The notes: a model not told the origin generated them from the letters alone. Positions 1 through 9,582 are shown, numbered from the stretch's first letter. The stretch: DNA of 29,664 nt from Vibrio tasmaniensis 1F-187 (GCF_000272405.2 NZ_AJZM02000019.1:1-29664); one strand, 5' to 3'. Program-made: numbers and translations.

Positions 1-826
1 GGTGGTATTGGCAACAGCCGTGATCAATATGGAGTCAAGCCAAGGCATCATGGCCGCGATAATCATGCTGACCAACCGTTACTTTGCGCCCTACCAACAA
101 GTGATGCGTACCGCGAGCCGTTGGGAACTAAACAAACTCCATATACAGCGCATCGCCGAGCTTCTTGAACTGGCCGCATCGGTTGAACATCAACATGAGA
201 CGACCGAAGTAGAACGTATTTCTGTTAAATATTCTGAAAAACAGCGTATCGAATTTGAACTCGGACAAACCTATTTGCTTACCGGGAAAAGTGGCTCCGG
301 TAAGACCCACCTTGCTAACTGTATTACACGTCAGAACAATGATAACAAACTGGACATCATGATTAATAGCACGCCTCTGAGTGACGTAAACTACAACGTT
401 TGGCGTAACAGCGTGCTGATGGTTGATAAAACAAGTTCATTCGTGGAAGGGACCATTATTGATAACCTCACCTGTTTCCGTCCAAGCTTGAATAACACTG
501 CTTTCGCCTTATGTGAAACCATGAACATCAAGGCGCAAATTGACGGACTTCCTGCTGGTTTTTATACGGAACTCAAAGGGCATATGCGCAATCCATTCTC
601 TCGCCAAGTGGGATATGCTCTGTTATTAGTCAGAGCCCTGCTCGCCAGTAAACGTGTATTAATATTCGACGATATAGATTGTGTCTTTGATGAGGAATTT
701 GCGCGCGTCGTGCTGACCAGTACCGCCTATCGTGCCAATGACAAAATCTTAATCATCGCCAGCAATAAAATGGACAAACTCAACCACCGCCTCAAACGCG
801 TAAAACTTACCGGAGGTGACCAATGA
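1..826 (+). CDS. HlyB-type ABC exporter, C-terminal part (5' truncated by window edge)
   Basis: This is the end of an ABC exporter with fused membrane and ATPase domains; the start lies upstream of the window and the reading frame is open from position 2. A last membrane segment (about visible residues 8-30) is followed by an NBD. Walker A is intact (GKSGSGKT, visible residues 95-102). The rest is degenerate: the signature region reads FSRQV instead of LSGGQ, Walker B reads VLIFDDID with Asp where the catalytic Glu is expected, and the switch-loop His is replaced (IIASNK). Its stop overlaps the next ABC gene by ATGA, so the two are probably co-translated and form a heterodimer. Type I secretion of an RTX-like protein is the usual role of this family, but no substrate, HlyD or TolC gene is visible here. 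Confidence 0.8.
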   Translation, partial: VVLATAVINMESSQGIMAAIIMLTNRYFAPYQQVMRTASRWELNKLHIQRIAELLELAASVEHQHETTEVERISVKYSEKQRIEFELGQTYLLTGKSGSGKTHLANCITRQNNDNKLDIMINSTPLSDVNYNVWRNSVLMVDKTSSFVEGTIIDNLTCFRPSLNNTAFALCETMNIKAQIDGLPAGFYTELKGHMRNPFSRQVGYALLLVRALLASKRVLIFDDIDCVFDEEFARVVLTSTAYRANDKILIIASNKMDKLNHRLKRVKLTGGDQ

Positions 827-2961
827 GTATCCTAGTAGACTTCAATAATGTGCCGCAACGTGTCTTGGATTTTGAATCTAGTGGATACGACGAACGTTAC
901 AGTCAATCGCCACTTATTCGTGGTTTGGCCTACACCTTGATAGCACTCGAATGGGAAGGCACGCCCGCTATACTCAGCGATGCTTTTATTCCAAAACCCA
1001 AAGACGGTGATAGCTTTACAGCAACCATAGAGCGCCTTGGATACCGCTGTGATGTGACAAAACTAAAGACACTCGAGAATATCGATAAATATCCTCACCC
1101 GTGCTTTATTGAGATAGAAAACCTCAGTGCCATCTTCTTAGGGACAAAAGATGGGAAGTTGCTGCTGTTTGATTACACGAACAACAACACCATTGAATAC
1201 CCAATGTGTAAAAAGCCCTGCTTGCTGATTTCTATTAGCGAATATTCTCGTCTGTTCCGCGAACCACCTCCGGAATCGCAAGACAGAAGCAATTGGATAA
1301 AATACGCTTTCTATCGTTACAACAATGAACTTAAAAGCCTGATCATTCTGAGCTTCGTCATTAGTATTCTCGGTGCATTGCAGCCATTCTTCATCATGAG
1401 TGTCTATAACTTCGCACTGACTTCGAGCTCTCAAGCCACGCTCTATTGGTTGACCCTATTTGCCGTGATCGTCGGCTTCTCGGAATACTTCTTCAAAAAG
1501 ATGCGGGTCAACATCATTGCCACCTCAGGTAAAGATCTCGCGGTTCACATATCCCAAGCCGTAACATCGAAACTGCTTTGGCTGCCCTACGCAATGACTT
1601 CAACCGCAGGGGTTTCGTCTCAGTTGGCTCGTTTGAAAGATATCGATACCTTCCGCCGCTTAGTGACCGCAGAATCGACCCTTAGTTACTTTGATATGCC
1701 GTTTGTGATTGTATTCATCATTGCGATTGCTCTGATGTCTGGCACGGCAGCGCTTGTGGTGATGGGTGGCTTAATATTAATGTTGGTGTTCTGTGTTTAC
1801 TCTCGTTACATCTACTCACAAGCTACATCTAAAAGCTCTCGCGCCAACGCCATGGTCTCTTACCAATGGAATGAAATCCTTCGTGGTATCAAGACCATTC
1901 AAGGCTTGCCTTTGTTGCGCGTGGTTCAATCTCGTTTTAGTGCCTCCCATATGCAAAGCACCAGTGATGCGGAGAATGTTGCTGTAACCAACAGTAAAAT
2001 TCAGGCTGCAGGCGGTAGTTTGATTCAGGTGATTGGTACTGCAAGTATCGTGACCGCAGTAATCGGAGTCATGGAAGGCACTTCTGATGCGGGTGCGATG
2101 CTTGCGACCGTTATTCTCGTTTGGAAAGCACTAGGCCCGATCATGGGTATCTATAACTCAATTTCTAAGTTTCAATCCATCAAGGCGTCATCGGCACAGA
2201 TAAACAATTTAATGTCGATGAATGACGACAAGCTAACGCTAGAAAAAAGCCCGCCTATTCGGCTGTTCCAAGGAAATATTGTGGGCAGTGGTGTCAGCCA
2301 CCGTTACACAGGGGCAGCAACAGGGTTAACCAACCTTGGTTTCAAGATACCTCCCAGTGCAAAAGTCGTCATATGTGGCCCGACTGGTTGTGGAAAAACC
2401 ACGCTCATTTCAATCATGGCTGGTTTAGAAGATCGTTATCAGGGCGCGGTGTCTGTCGATGGCTATAACATTAAGCAATTCAACAGTTATCGCTATCGCA
2501 CGTCGATTAACTACATCCCTTTCAATTTGCACATTTTCGAAGGTTCTTTGGAGACCAATTTCATTTTACACAATGGATTGATTCCGACAGAGAAAATGCA
2601 GGAGATGGTGAGCTTCTTCGAGCTAGACGAATGGCTGCCAGAAGGCTTGGCGACTCAATTGAGTGTCGATAAGTGCAAAGGTCTTCCCAATGGCATTCAA
2701 CAAAAGCTGCGTTTGGCACTTGGTTTAGGTAACTGCGAGCAATCTCTGATAATTATTGATGAGCCCTTCAACGGTGCTGAGCAAGAAAACGCGCAATACT
2801 TTAACCGTTTGTTCAGCGATAAGTTGCTGAATAAGACAGTCATTTTTTCGACCAATGATCCCGGCTTAATCGCCACATCCAACATGAGTTTGGTTCTAGA
2901 GCCAGATGGAAACTTGAAATATTTTGGCTTAACAGACAAATACTTAAACAGTTTGAGCTAA
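823..2961 (+). CDS. HlyB/LapB-type ABC exporter with C39-like N-terminal domain
   Basis: At 712 residues this has the usual full length of a type I secretion ABC protein. An N-terminal domain of about 130 residues resembles the C39-like domain of HlyB/LapB and lacks a recognisable catalytic Cys motif, so it would bind rather than cleave cargo. Membrane segments span about residues 165-450. The NBD has Walker A GPTGCGKT (519-526) and Walker B LIIIDE (D646, E647). The signature is degenerate (LPNGIQQK) and the switch-loop His is replaced by Asn (FSTNDP). The start ATG sits in the ATGA overlap with the upstream ABC gene, downstream of a GGAGGT ribosome binding site. Partnership with the upstream half-degenerate ABC protein is inferred from overlap. 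The substrate is unknown. Confidence 0.85.
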   Translation: MSILVDFNNVPQRVLDFESSGYDERYSQSPLIRGLAYTLIALEWEGTPAILSDAFIPKPKDGDSFTATIERLGYRCDVTKLKTLENIDKYPHPCFIEIENLSAIFLGTKDGKLLLFDYTNNNTIEYPMCKKPCLLISISEYSRLFREPPPESQDRSNWIKYAFYRYNNELKSLIILSFVISILGALQPFFIMSVYNFALTSSSQATLYWLTLFAVIVGFSEYFFKKMRVNIIATSGKDLAVHISQAVTSKLLWLPYAMTSTAGVSSQLARLKDIDTFRRLVTAESTLSYFDMPFVIVFIIAIALMSGTAALVVMGGLILMLVFCVYSRYIYSQATSKSSRANAMVSYQWNEILRGIKTIQGLPLLRVVQSRFSASHMQSTSDAENVAVTNSKIQAAGGSLIQVIGTASIVTAVIGVMEGTSDAGAMLATVILVWKALGPIMGIYNSISKFQSIKASSAQINNLMSMNDDKLTLEKSPPIRLFQGNIVGSGVSHRYTGAATGLTNLGFKIPPSAKVVICGPTGCGKTTLISIMAGLEDRYQGAVSVDGYNIKQFNSYRYRTSINYIPFNLHIFEGSLETNFILHNGLIPTEKMQEMVSFFELDEWLPEGLATQLSVDKCKGLPNGIQQKLRLALGLGNCEQSLIIIDEPFNGAEQENAQYFNRLFSDKLLNKTVIFSTNDPGLIATSNMSLVLEPDGNLKYFGLTDKYLNSLS

Positions 2962-3068
2962 ATCATAACGCTTACTCACAATTCGTCATTTCGCGACATG
3001 GATGTAATTGACAAAATCATAAGTGAGAGAGATGATTCGACTCAATACCACAGGTAACAAGGAAACAA

Positions 3069-3443
3069 ATGTACACATTCGTTGCAGACAAGCTTGATGT
3101 TGCTTACTTATCCGCAATTCCTGAGAATCATATATTTCAGGGCTGTGACGTGCCTGAAGAAGAAATCGAACTTCGAGAGATCATAGAAGTTTGGTATGAG
3201 TGTGCCTTTCTACCCGCTTTCAATCTTCAGAAAATCGATATCGAGAACAAAGCTGAGTTAACCGTCGTACAATCAAATGTTCTGAGCAACGATACGCGTA
3301 CGCTCGCTTTCCTACTCAAAAACAGAGTGTACCGCGCTGCACTGAACAGAATGCTCGGTGTTTGGGCACTAGAACCTTCTGCAAAAACGGTATTAGAGCA
3401 ACTTCTATTTGAACTAAGTCTCGATAAAAATCACCTTAATTAA
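3069..3443 (+). CDS. Small hypothetical protein (124 aa)
   Basis: I do not recognise this protein. It has no signal peptide or membrane segment, is acidic in the N-terminal half and looks mainly helical in the C-terminal half. An AAGGA ribosome binding site lies just upstream of the ATG (3059-3063). It starts 107 bp after the ABC pair and ends about 200 bp before the histidine kinase, so it could belong to the secretion operon or stand alone. A possible TTGACA -35 box at 3008-3013 lacks a convincing -10 partner. It looks like a real gene from its ribosome binding site and length, but no function can be assigned. Confidence 0.6.
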   Translation: MYTFVADKLDVAYLSAIPENHIFQGCDVPEEEIELREIIEVWYECAFLPAFNLQKIDIENKAELTVVQSNVLSNDTRTLAFLLKNRVYRAALNRMLGVWALEPSAKTVLEQLLFELSLDKNHLN

Positions 3444-3620
3444 CTCGCTTTTTAAGATACTCATCAATAAGCATCAAAATCAAACCGACCGCCAAACGCT
3501 ATAAGTTGCTAGCAAGAGAAGCAATTTCAAAATAAGCTGTGGAATCACAAGAACTTATACCCCTCCCACACTTCCATTAAATTTACAGTTTCAAAGTTTC
3601 CATATCGGCATTTTTATTCT

Positions 3621-3642
3621 ACTGTTTTTATATAAAAACAGT
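3621..3642. promoter_or_regulatory. 22-bp perfect palindrome upstream of the hybrid kinase
   Basis: The half-sites ACTGTTTTTAT and ATAAAAACAGT form an uninterrupted perfect palindrome. It ends directly before the ribosome binding site of the kinase gene. It resembles an extended CTG...CAG operator, but the spacing does not fit LexA. It could be a repressor or autoregulatory site, or form a hairpin in the leader RNA. Confidence 0.6.
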
Positions 3643-3657
3643 TGGATGGATCCTTAT

Positions 3658-6600
3658 ATGGCGATTACGGTCTGGAATAACCTTTCAGTCAAACATAAAC
3701 TCTTTGGCTTAGTTCTACTTCCCATTTCATTACTACTCTTCCTCGCAGGTAGACAAGCTTATATTTTAACGACTCAGTTGACCGATTTTGAACGAACCAA
3801 TCATTTATCTGTGTATCTTCAAGAAATCTCGGTTCTGTATAGAAGTACTCTGGCCTCTAGCCCGGAAGAGTTCGCGATACAGAGCGGTCAAGTGAGGGCT
3901 GAATTAGAAAACCTGTCTCCAATCATTTTTTTAGATACTTCTGATGAAATGAATCAACTGGTTGCCGACTTCAGCGAAGCGACCTTATCGACGATGAAAG
4001 CCACTGGTAGCTACGACAAATTAGATGCCCTTGAGTGGCAGAGCGATTTGTACAGACAGTTACTCCTCGAAATAGAAAAAGTCCCATTTGAAAATACCAA
4101 ACGGGGAATTCAACAGCACTTATCCGCACTTCAACAATTAGAGTGGTTAATGTTCTGGTCTAATGAGGAGTTTAAGCTCAGCGCTTCACTCTTCGATATT
4201 TACCAAGACCATCAAGAATATGATTCTGAACTTGCTGAGTTGATTGAAAGCCTCAGTGCTAGGCAAGTTTTGTTCTTAGAAAGATTTGTATCCTTAAATG
4301 CCAATGCACATCAAGTTTCACTCATGATTGAGGTATTTAAAGATGAGGCTTTTATGAAAAGCCAAGAGATACGTCATGGGCTTCATAGCGCATCCACAAT
4401 AGTCGCCCTTACCCCACAAGAAATCACTATTGGACTCAATGCGATGAGTGCTCGACTAAACCTATTGCAGAATTTAGGAGATGTCATCAAACAAGAATTC
4501 CAAACAGAAGTAGGTCAAGCTATCTCCGATGCTCAGATGGAGCGAACACTATTTATTTCTATCGTCGCTTTACTCGCTACCATCGTGATGGGGTTGACCT
4601 TGAGTTTAGCGAAACAAGTCACCAACAATCTTGGGCTCGTTCTTAGGTTCTTAAAAAGTGAAAATGATGATACCCGCCCTTCTTTGGACAAACTGATTCA
4701 AGGCAAAGACGAACTCAGCCTATTTGCTCAGCAAGTAGAGCGACTGACCATCGAACGAGAACATGCAAAAGAGAAGTTAACGATAGCGAAAGAAGACGCA
4801 GAGCGAGCGAAAGAAGACGCCGAAGAAGCCAAAGACCACGCAATACAAGCTAGCAAAGCGAAAAGTAGCTTCTTGGCCAATATGTCTCATGAAATTCGAA
4901 CCCCACTGAATGGCGTTATCGGAATTTCGGAGATCCTGTCAGACACACCACTTACACCAACACAACGTGATTATGTAGATACGATCGAGACCTCATCCCA
5001 ACTACTGCTAAGCCTGATCAACGACATCTTAGACTTCTCTAAGATTGAATCTGGCATGCTATTAATCAGCCCGCATTCGGCATCGATTAGAGAATCCATT
5101 TACGACATCGCATCTATTGTCGCGCCAAAAGCTAAAGAGCAAAAAATATCAGTGAACGTTGATATCAGCCCAGACACACCTGCACGCGTGATGATCGATG
5201 ATCACCGATTAAGACAGATCTTGATGAACTTTATGTCGAACGCGGTGAAGTTCACAGCAAAAGGTGGCGTTACCCTGTCAATCCAAACGCTAAACAAAGC
5301 AGAAAACAATGTCACCCTAAGGTTTTCTGTGCGAGACACGGGGATTGGTATCGATAAACAGCAACAGAAACAGATATTCGAACCGTTCGCTCAAGAAGAT
5401 GATTCAACGACCAGACAATTCGGTGGTACTGGTCTTGGCCTTGCGATCAGTACTCAGCTTGTTGAACTTATGGGTGGTCAGATCCAACTCGACTCCGTCA
5501 AAGGTGAAGGCAGTTGTTTCTACTTCGATCTAGAATTACCCATTGATTTAATGTTGCCAAAACCAAGCACAGCAACCGCCGACATTTATGTTCTAGGTAA
5601 CGCGAACATGCTCTCTAAACGAATAGAATGGGACCTTAACCTCTATGGTTTAGAAATAACCCAACGAACGAGAGATACAGTTGAGCTTACACAACAACTC
5701 ACGATTCAAAAGCACGCTAACCCAATCACAGTTGTCTTTGCTGAAGATAACACATTCCAAGCCAATGACTATACCAGTGACTTAGATAAGCTCCACCAAA
5801 ACGGCATCACTATCTGCTTGATTCGATCATTTTTGAGCGAGCCGGCTGACATCGGCAATTGTGTTACGGCTCAAGTATCACAGCCCCTACTCGGTTTACG
5901 TTTGATTAAAGCGGTTGAGCTCTGTGATACACAAGGTCGGGTTGAGCTTTCAGAAGCGAACCAACCTTCTCTAGAGATACAACACAAAATTCTGATCGTC
6001 GAAGACAACAAGGTCAACCAAAAAATTGCCGGACTTCATGTTGGTAAAAGTGGTTTTGAATTCGAGTTTGCGAATAATGGCCAGGAAGCCGTGGACATGT
6101 TCAGCTCGAACCCTCACTACGCAGCAATACTCATGGACTGCATGATGCCGGTTATGGATGGCTTTGAAGCGACAAGTAATATTCGCCGCGTTGAAAAAGA
6201 GACCAATGCCACGCGTCGTATCCCTATCATTGCCCTGACCGCCAGTGTGATTGATGACGATATTCAAAGGTGTTTCGACGTGGGCATGGATGACTATGTG
6301 CCAAAGCCATTCAAATTTGAAATGTTAAAAGAAAAAGTACTTGCCGCCGTTGAAGCAATGCCACTTCCTGTTGCCTACAAAACTAAACCTACGAAAAAAC
6401 CCGCGACCGTAACGCCGATTCTTAATGCTGCAGCTAAACGGACAGTACCAGAGGAAATAGAACAAAACCCGGTTCCGAGCAAATCTGAAAGAATACTGCT
6501 CGTCGAAGACAATCGAGTTAACCAAAAAGTCGCTTCGGTCATGCTAACAAGGGCTGGTTACGCTTTTGAAATTGCAGAGAATGGTCAAATTGCCGTTGAT

Positions 6601-6858
6601 ATGTACCAAAACGACAGTAGTTTCGACATTATATTAATGGATTGCATGATGCCCGTTATGGACGGCTTCACAGCAACTAAGGAGATTCGGGAGCATGAGA
6701 AAAATCTAGGCTTAAGCAAAACTCCTATCATCGCGTTAACCGCCAGTGTTATCGATGATGATATTCAAAAGTGCTTTGATTCAGGCATGGATGGATACGT
6801 AGCGAAGCCCGTAAGAAAAGAAAAGCTATTCCATCAAATAGAAAGTGCGACTTGTTAG
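3658..6858 (+). CDS. Hybrid sensor histidine kinase with two active receivers
   Basis: This is a membrane hybrid kinase. I prefer the ATG at 3658 because GGATGGA (3644-3650) is spaced correctly before it; an in-frame ATG at 3646 has no ribosome binding site. Residue numbers here count from 3646. In order: TM1 (about 18-37), a helical periplasmic sensor (40-300), TM2 (300-322), a HAMP-like and coiled-coil linker with AKEDAE repeats, HisKA with H415 in HEIRTP, and HATPase with N and G boxes up to about 635. These are followed by a degenerate receiver-like segment without an acceptor Asp (about 645-765), receiver 1 with D831 and receiver 2 with D999. No HPt domain is present, so a separate HPt or regulator is needed. 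The next gene starts 9 bp after its stop, with its own TAGGAG site. The signal may come through the PstS-like protein downstream, which is inference. Confidence 0.92.
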   Translation: MAITVWNNLSVKHKLFGLVLLPISLLLFLAGRQAYILTTQLTDFERTNHLSVYLQEISVLYRSTLASSPEEFAIQSGQVRAELENLSPIIFLDTSDEMNQLVADFSEATLSTMKATGSYDKLDALEWQSDLYRQLLLEIEKVPFENTKRGIQQHLSALQQLEWLMFWSNEEFKLSASLFDIYQDHQEYDSELAELIESLSARQVLFLERFVSLNANAHQVSLMIEVFKDEAFMKSQEIRHGLHSASTIVALTPQEITIGLNAMSARLNLLQNLGDVIKQEFQTEVGQAISDAQMERTLFISIVALLATIVMGLTLSLAKQVTNNLGLVLRFLKSENDDTRPSLDKLIQGKDELSLFAQQVERLTIEREHAKEKLTIAKEDAERAKEDAEEAKDHAIQASKAKSSFLANMSHEIRTPLNGVIGISEILSDTPLTPTQRDYVDTIETSSQLLLSLINDILDFSKIESGMLLISPHSASIRESIYDIASIVAPKAKEQKISVNVDISPDTPARVMIDDHRLRQILMNFMSNAVKFTAKGGVTLSIQTLNKAENNVTLRFSVRDTGIGIDKQQQKQIFEPFAQEDDSTTRQFGGTGLGLAISTQLVELMGGQIQLDSVKGEGSCFYFDLELPIDLMLPKPSTATADIYVLGNANMLSKRIEWDLNLYGLEITQRTRDTVELTQQLTIQKHANPITVVFAEDNTFQANDYTSDLDKLHQNGITICLIRSFLSEPADIGNCVTAQVSQPLLGLRLIKAVELCDTQGRVELSEANQPSLEIQHKILIVEDNKVNQKIAGLHVGKSGFEFEFANNGQEAVDMFSSNPHYAAILMDCMMPVMDGFEATSNIRRVEKETNATRRIPIIALTASVIDDDIQRCFDVGMDDYVPKPFKFEMLKEKVLAAVEAMPLPVAYKTKPTKKPATVTPILNAAAKRTVPEEIEQNPVPSKSERILLVEDNRVNQKVASVMLTRAGYAFEIAENGQIAVDMYQNDSSFDIILMDCMMPVMDGFTATKEIREHEKNLGLSKTPIIALTASVIDDDIQKCFDSGMDGYVAKPVRKEKLFHQIESATC

Positions 6859-6867
6859 GAGAAACCC

Positions 6868-7344
6868 ATGGATTGGATTAAAACAATAAAAACACTTCCA
6901 CGCAGAGTCATATTGCCAGTCGCGGTAGGGCTATTAGGAAACTTGCTTCTTCTCAGCCCAGCTCATGCCGCAGAAGATTACGCCATATTCTCTTTAGATT
7001 CAGGATTTGAAGAAATATCGATAAACAAAGCAAGGAAGCTGTATAGAGGAAAAACAAAACGACTCGATGGTAAACGTGTAGAACTTTCTGATTGGCCTGA
7101 AAACAGCAGCGAACGTGAAGTTTTTTACCAACAACTGCTTGGAAAAAACGCAGCTCAAATGAATGCCCATTGGGCGAGCTTATCCTTCTCAGGTAAAGCT
7201 CGTTATCCAAGAGAGATTAAATCGGCGTCCACCGAAACCTTGGTTGACTGGCTTGATGACAAGCCCAATCGAATTGGGTACGCCCCGCTCTCGACGCTCC
7301 CTGAAAATGCCAATATTCTATACGTTATAAGCTCGGAGAAATAA
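6868..7344 (+). CDS. PstS-like small periplasmic substrate-binding protein
   Basis: The protein has 158 residues and a clear signal peptide with cleavage expected after AHA (about residue 34). The mature part resembles the short PstS-like proteins annotated in vibrios as phosphate ABC transporter substrate-binding protein. The matching region covers the segments around ISINKARKLYRGK, the FYQQLLGKN stretch and the GYAPLS end. It is far shorter than a full PstS and has no ABC transporter partner here, so uptake is unlikely to be its role. It sits 9 bp after the hybrid kinase and one base before the barrel protein, a strong operon arrangement. I infer that it binds an anion or other ligand and presents it to the kinase; the ligand is not known. 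Confidence 0.75.
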   Translation: MDWIKTIKTLPRRVILPVAVGLLGNLLLLSPAHAAEDYAIFSLDSGFEEISINKARKLYRGKTKRLDGKRVELSDWPENSSEREVFYQQLLGKNAAQMNAHWASLSFSGKARYPREIKSASTETLVDWLDDKPNRIGYAPLSTLPENANILYVISSEK

Positions 7345-7345
7345 T

Positions 7346-8398
7346 ATGAAAAAAATAATTACGTCAGTGCTATGTGCTTCAATTGCCTCTCCGGCTTTAG
7401 CTATTATTGAACTTACCGATAATTTTTCGTTAAGCGGATTTGGTTCTACTTCTTGGGCAACATCAGATAACGACTCCCCTTTAATCATCAACAATGGTTT
7501 TACCGATGAAAATTGTTATGACTGTGATACCACACTTGGAGTTCAACTCGATTACTTTTACAACTCATTTAAAGCTTCCGTACAAGTTGTCAAACCACCC
7601 CAATATGATTGGAGTGATCCTCAACTCGAGTGGGCTTACTTGGGCTATGAATTTAACGACTTCGATGTGAGTATTGGTCGATTACGACTGCCACTATTCC
7701 TTGCCTCTGAATACTATTATGTTGGCCAAGCCTATATGACGGCAAGACCACCGACAGAGGTGTATAACAGCGTTCTTGGTATTACCGCTTTCAACGGTGT
7801 CAAAGTGAGTTGGACTCATGATGTAACCGATGAAGCTACCCTACAACTCTCTCCATTTGTCGGAATCAAAGATAAGAATGAAGTAGAGTTCAATTCGACA
7901 ACCGAGCTGGAATTCGAAACAAATCGAATGTTTGGTGCAAACCTTCAATTAAGTGGTGATAACTATCGTTGGAACTTATCTTTCCTTGATTCAAATTTCG
8001 ATCAAACGACAAAAATTAAAAACGTTGGCACGCTTCCAACAGCAGACAACCAACACATCCAACTTTGGTCGCTAGGCGCTGAATATGAATTTGGCCAAGC
8101 GGTATTGGCGAGCGAAGGTCAAATCAGTGACGTTTCTTCATCCATGTACGCCAGCCTAGGTTACCATTTAGGAGTATTCACACCTTACGTAGTATACGGC
8201 GCGCAATTTAACGCCAATGAGCACTTAGAAGGGAATAGCTACTTAGTCGGTGTAGATTACGACTTGATGTCAAATATATCTATCAATGGTGAAATGCAAT
8301 TCTTCGAAGCTCGTAGGTCAAACGGTGCCTTTATTGACGCCCCTAAAACCGATAAAGATGCATTGCTCTACACCATCATGTTGAGTTTTGTTTTTTAG
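7346..8398 (+). CDS. Outer-membrane beta-barrel / porin-like protein
   Basis: The 350-residue protein has a signal peptide ending in PALA (about residue 19), alternating aromatic and polar beta-strand patterns throughout, and a terminal Phe (LSFVF) typical of barrels inserted by the Bam complex. A CYDC pair near residue 58 could form a loop disulfide. The ATG follows the upstream stop by one base (TAA-T-ATG), so translation is coupled. Its place in the kinase operon suggests either that it admits the sensed compound or that it is a marker of the same regulatory unit. The exact porin family is not clear from the sequence. A bidirectional terminator follows. Confidence 0.75.
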   Translation: MKKIITSVLCASIASPALAIIELTDNFSLSGFGSTSWATSDNDSPLIINNGFTDENCYDCDTTLGVQLDYFYNSFKASVQVVKPPQYDWSDPQLEWAYLGYEFNDFDVSIGRLRLPLFLASEYYYVGQAYMTARPPTEVYNSVLGITAFNGVKVSWTHDVTDEATLQLSPFVGIKDKNEVEFNSTTELEFETNRMFGANLQLSGDNYRWNLSFLDSNFDQTTKIKNVGTLPTADNQHIQLWSLGAEYEFGQAVLASEGQISDVSSSMYASLGYHLGVFTPYVVYGAQFNANEHLEGNSYLVGVDYDLMSNISINGEMQFFEARRSNGAFIDAPKTDKDALLYTIMLSFVF

Positions 8399-8441
8399 CT
8401 CGAATTCAAATCGATGGTCACTTGCAGCAATTAAGATCCAA

Positions 8442-8472
8442 AAAAGCCAGTCGAATATTTCGACTGGCTTTT
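8442..8472. terminator. Bidirectional Rho-independent terminator
   Basis: A perfect 14-bp stem (AAAAGCCAGTCGAA with its complement) and a 3-base loop (TAT), with an A tract on the left and a T tract on the right. It lies between the convergent porin and HEAT/TPR genes and can serve both. Confidence 0.9.
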
Positions 8473-8505
8473 CATAAGCGGCTTATCTATTTACTCATTC
8501 AAATA

Positions 8506-9582
8506 TTATGAGCTTGGCGCTACTCGCTTCTCTTTCAGCTGCTCAATAACATAGTCAGGAGCCACTTTACCTAGCTCACTTAAGCAATCATCGGTCTTGT
8601 CGTTGCCGTATCGCACGTAGATATCACATACCGCGTATAACTGCTCCGGAGAACCAGAGATCAAATACGCCTTCTCGAACGATTTAGTCGATTTGTCGAT
8701 ATCCAGCTCTTCTTGTAGTACCCCATTCAAGTACCAGTAGTAGCTGTTATCTTTTGCAAGTTCTGCTGCTACTTCAATCTCTTTGGCTGCTGCTGCCTTG
8801 TCTTCAAGGCGAACCAAAGTTAATGATTTAGAATAGTGCATCGCTGCATTGTCCGGCACGTTCTTCAAACCACGATCCAACACCTCGACCGCTTGTTGAT
8901 CTTTATTCTGAGCTCGGAAGTTATCCGCGTAGCTCAGCCAAACTTGAGGGTCTTTCTGGTGAGTATTAATCAACTCAAGATAAATCGTTTCCGCTTTATC
9001 CCATTCATTGTGCCAACGGAGCACGTCAGCGAACAACAATTGAAACTTTTCAGATTCTTGTGATTCCAAGAATGTTATTAACTCAGCGACAGGTTGTTCG
9101 ATTTGTGCTTTCTGTTCTTTATCTAACGTATTGTAATCACGAACTAAGTTCGATGTTGCTGAATGACGAACCATAGAGTCTGTATCGCTCAGCAAAGGCG
9201 AAACTAACGCCCAACGATGCTCAAGTTGATATGGCGAAGAACCGATAATCGAAGCCTCACGAACTTCAGGGTTTTGATCTTTTAAGCCTCTTGCCACCGC
9301 CACCAGCGCATTTTGGCTTGGGTATGAAGCAAGTTCTTGCAGTGCACCAGTACGATTTTCAACGGATTGATTCTGATCTTGAGCCATGTAAGACAACTGT
9401 TGAATACGGGTTTGAGTGTCCGTCATTTCGAGCACTTGATTGATATTTTGTGCCGGTGCGTCAACAGTTTGCTGAACGCTATTCGCTGCCATCGCAGACG
9501 TTGAAATCAATGCGGACGTTGAAACTAATGCGGACGTTGAAACTAATAGAGCAACAGCCGTCGCTAAACTCTTCTTCATCAT
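8506..9582 (-). CDS. Secreted HEAT/TPR protein, heme-free paralogue of the octaheme cytochrome tail
   Basis: The 358-residue protein starts with a signal peptide ending in AMA (about residue 32), followed by HEAT-like repeats (about 75-150) and TPR repeats (about 165-345). It contains no CXXCH. By eye it aligns with the C-terminal half of the cytochrome at 21817-24204. Matching landmarks are PLL-D...R...LVR, the LYRAQ/FRAQ helix, the S-G/K-SL-LVRL segment, YWYxxGxxLE, SxxxAYxxS, QLYAxC and SxxxKVAPxxxxxQLK. The signal peptide carries a three-fold STSAL-type repeat encoded by tandem DNA repeats. The ribosome binding site is AAGGTAAT before ATGATG, so the start could be one codon later. It lies 87 bp after the anSME stop, on the same strand. 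The role is probably periplasmic scaffold or partner binding. Confidence 0.85.
   Translation of the reverse strand: MMKKSLATAVALLVSTSALVSTSALISTSAMAANSVQQTVDAPAQNINQVLEMTDTQTRIQQLSYMAQDQNQSVENRTGALQELASYPSQNALVAVARGLKDQNPEVREASIIGSSPYQLEHRWALVSPLLSDTDSMVRHSATSNLVRDYNTLDKEQKAQIEQPVAELITFLESQESEKFQLLFADVLRWHNEWDKAETIYLELINTHQKDPQVWLSYADNFRAQNKDQQAVEVLDRGLKNVPDNAAMHYSKSLTLVRLEDKAAAAKEIEVAAELAKDNSYYWYLNGVLQEELDIDKSTKSFEKAYLISGSPEQLYAVCDIYVRYGNDKTDDCLSELGKVAPDYVIEQLKEKRVAPSS
9497..9547. repeat. Tandem 18-bp repeat inside a signal peptide
   Basis: Nearly three copies of an 18-bp unit (GACGTTGAAACTAATGCG, + strand) at 9497, 9515 and 9533. Being in frame, they encode repeated (V/I)STSA(L/M) hexapeptides in the hydrophobic part of the signal peptide. 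Confidence 0.9.

Noticed and set aside
3621..3642. LexA box
   Set aside because: LexA sites in this group have CTGT-N8-ACAG; here the CTGT and ACAG ends are 12 bp apart, so the palindrome is reported without a named regulator.
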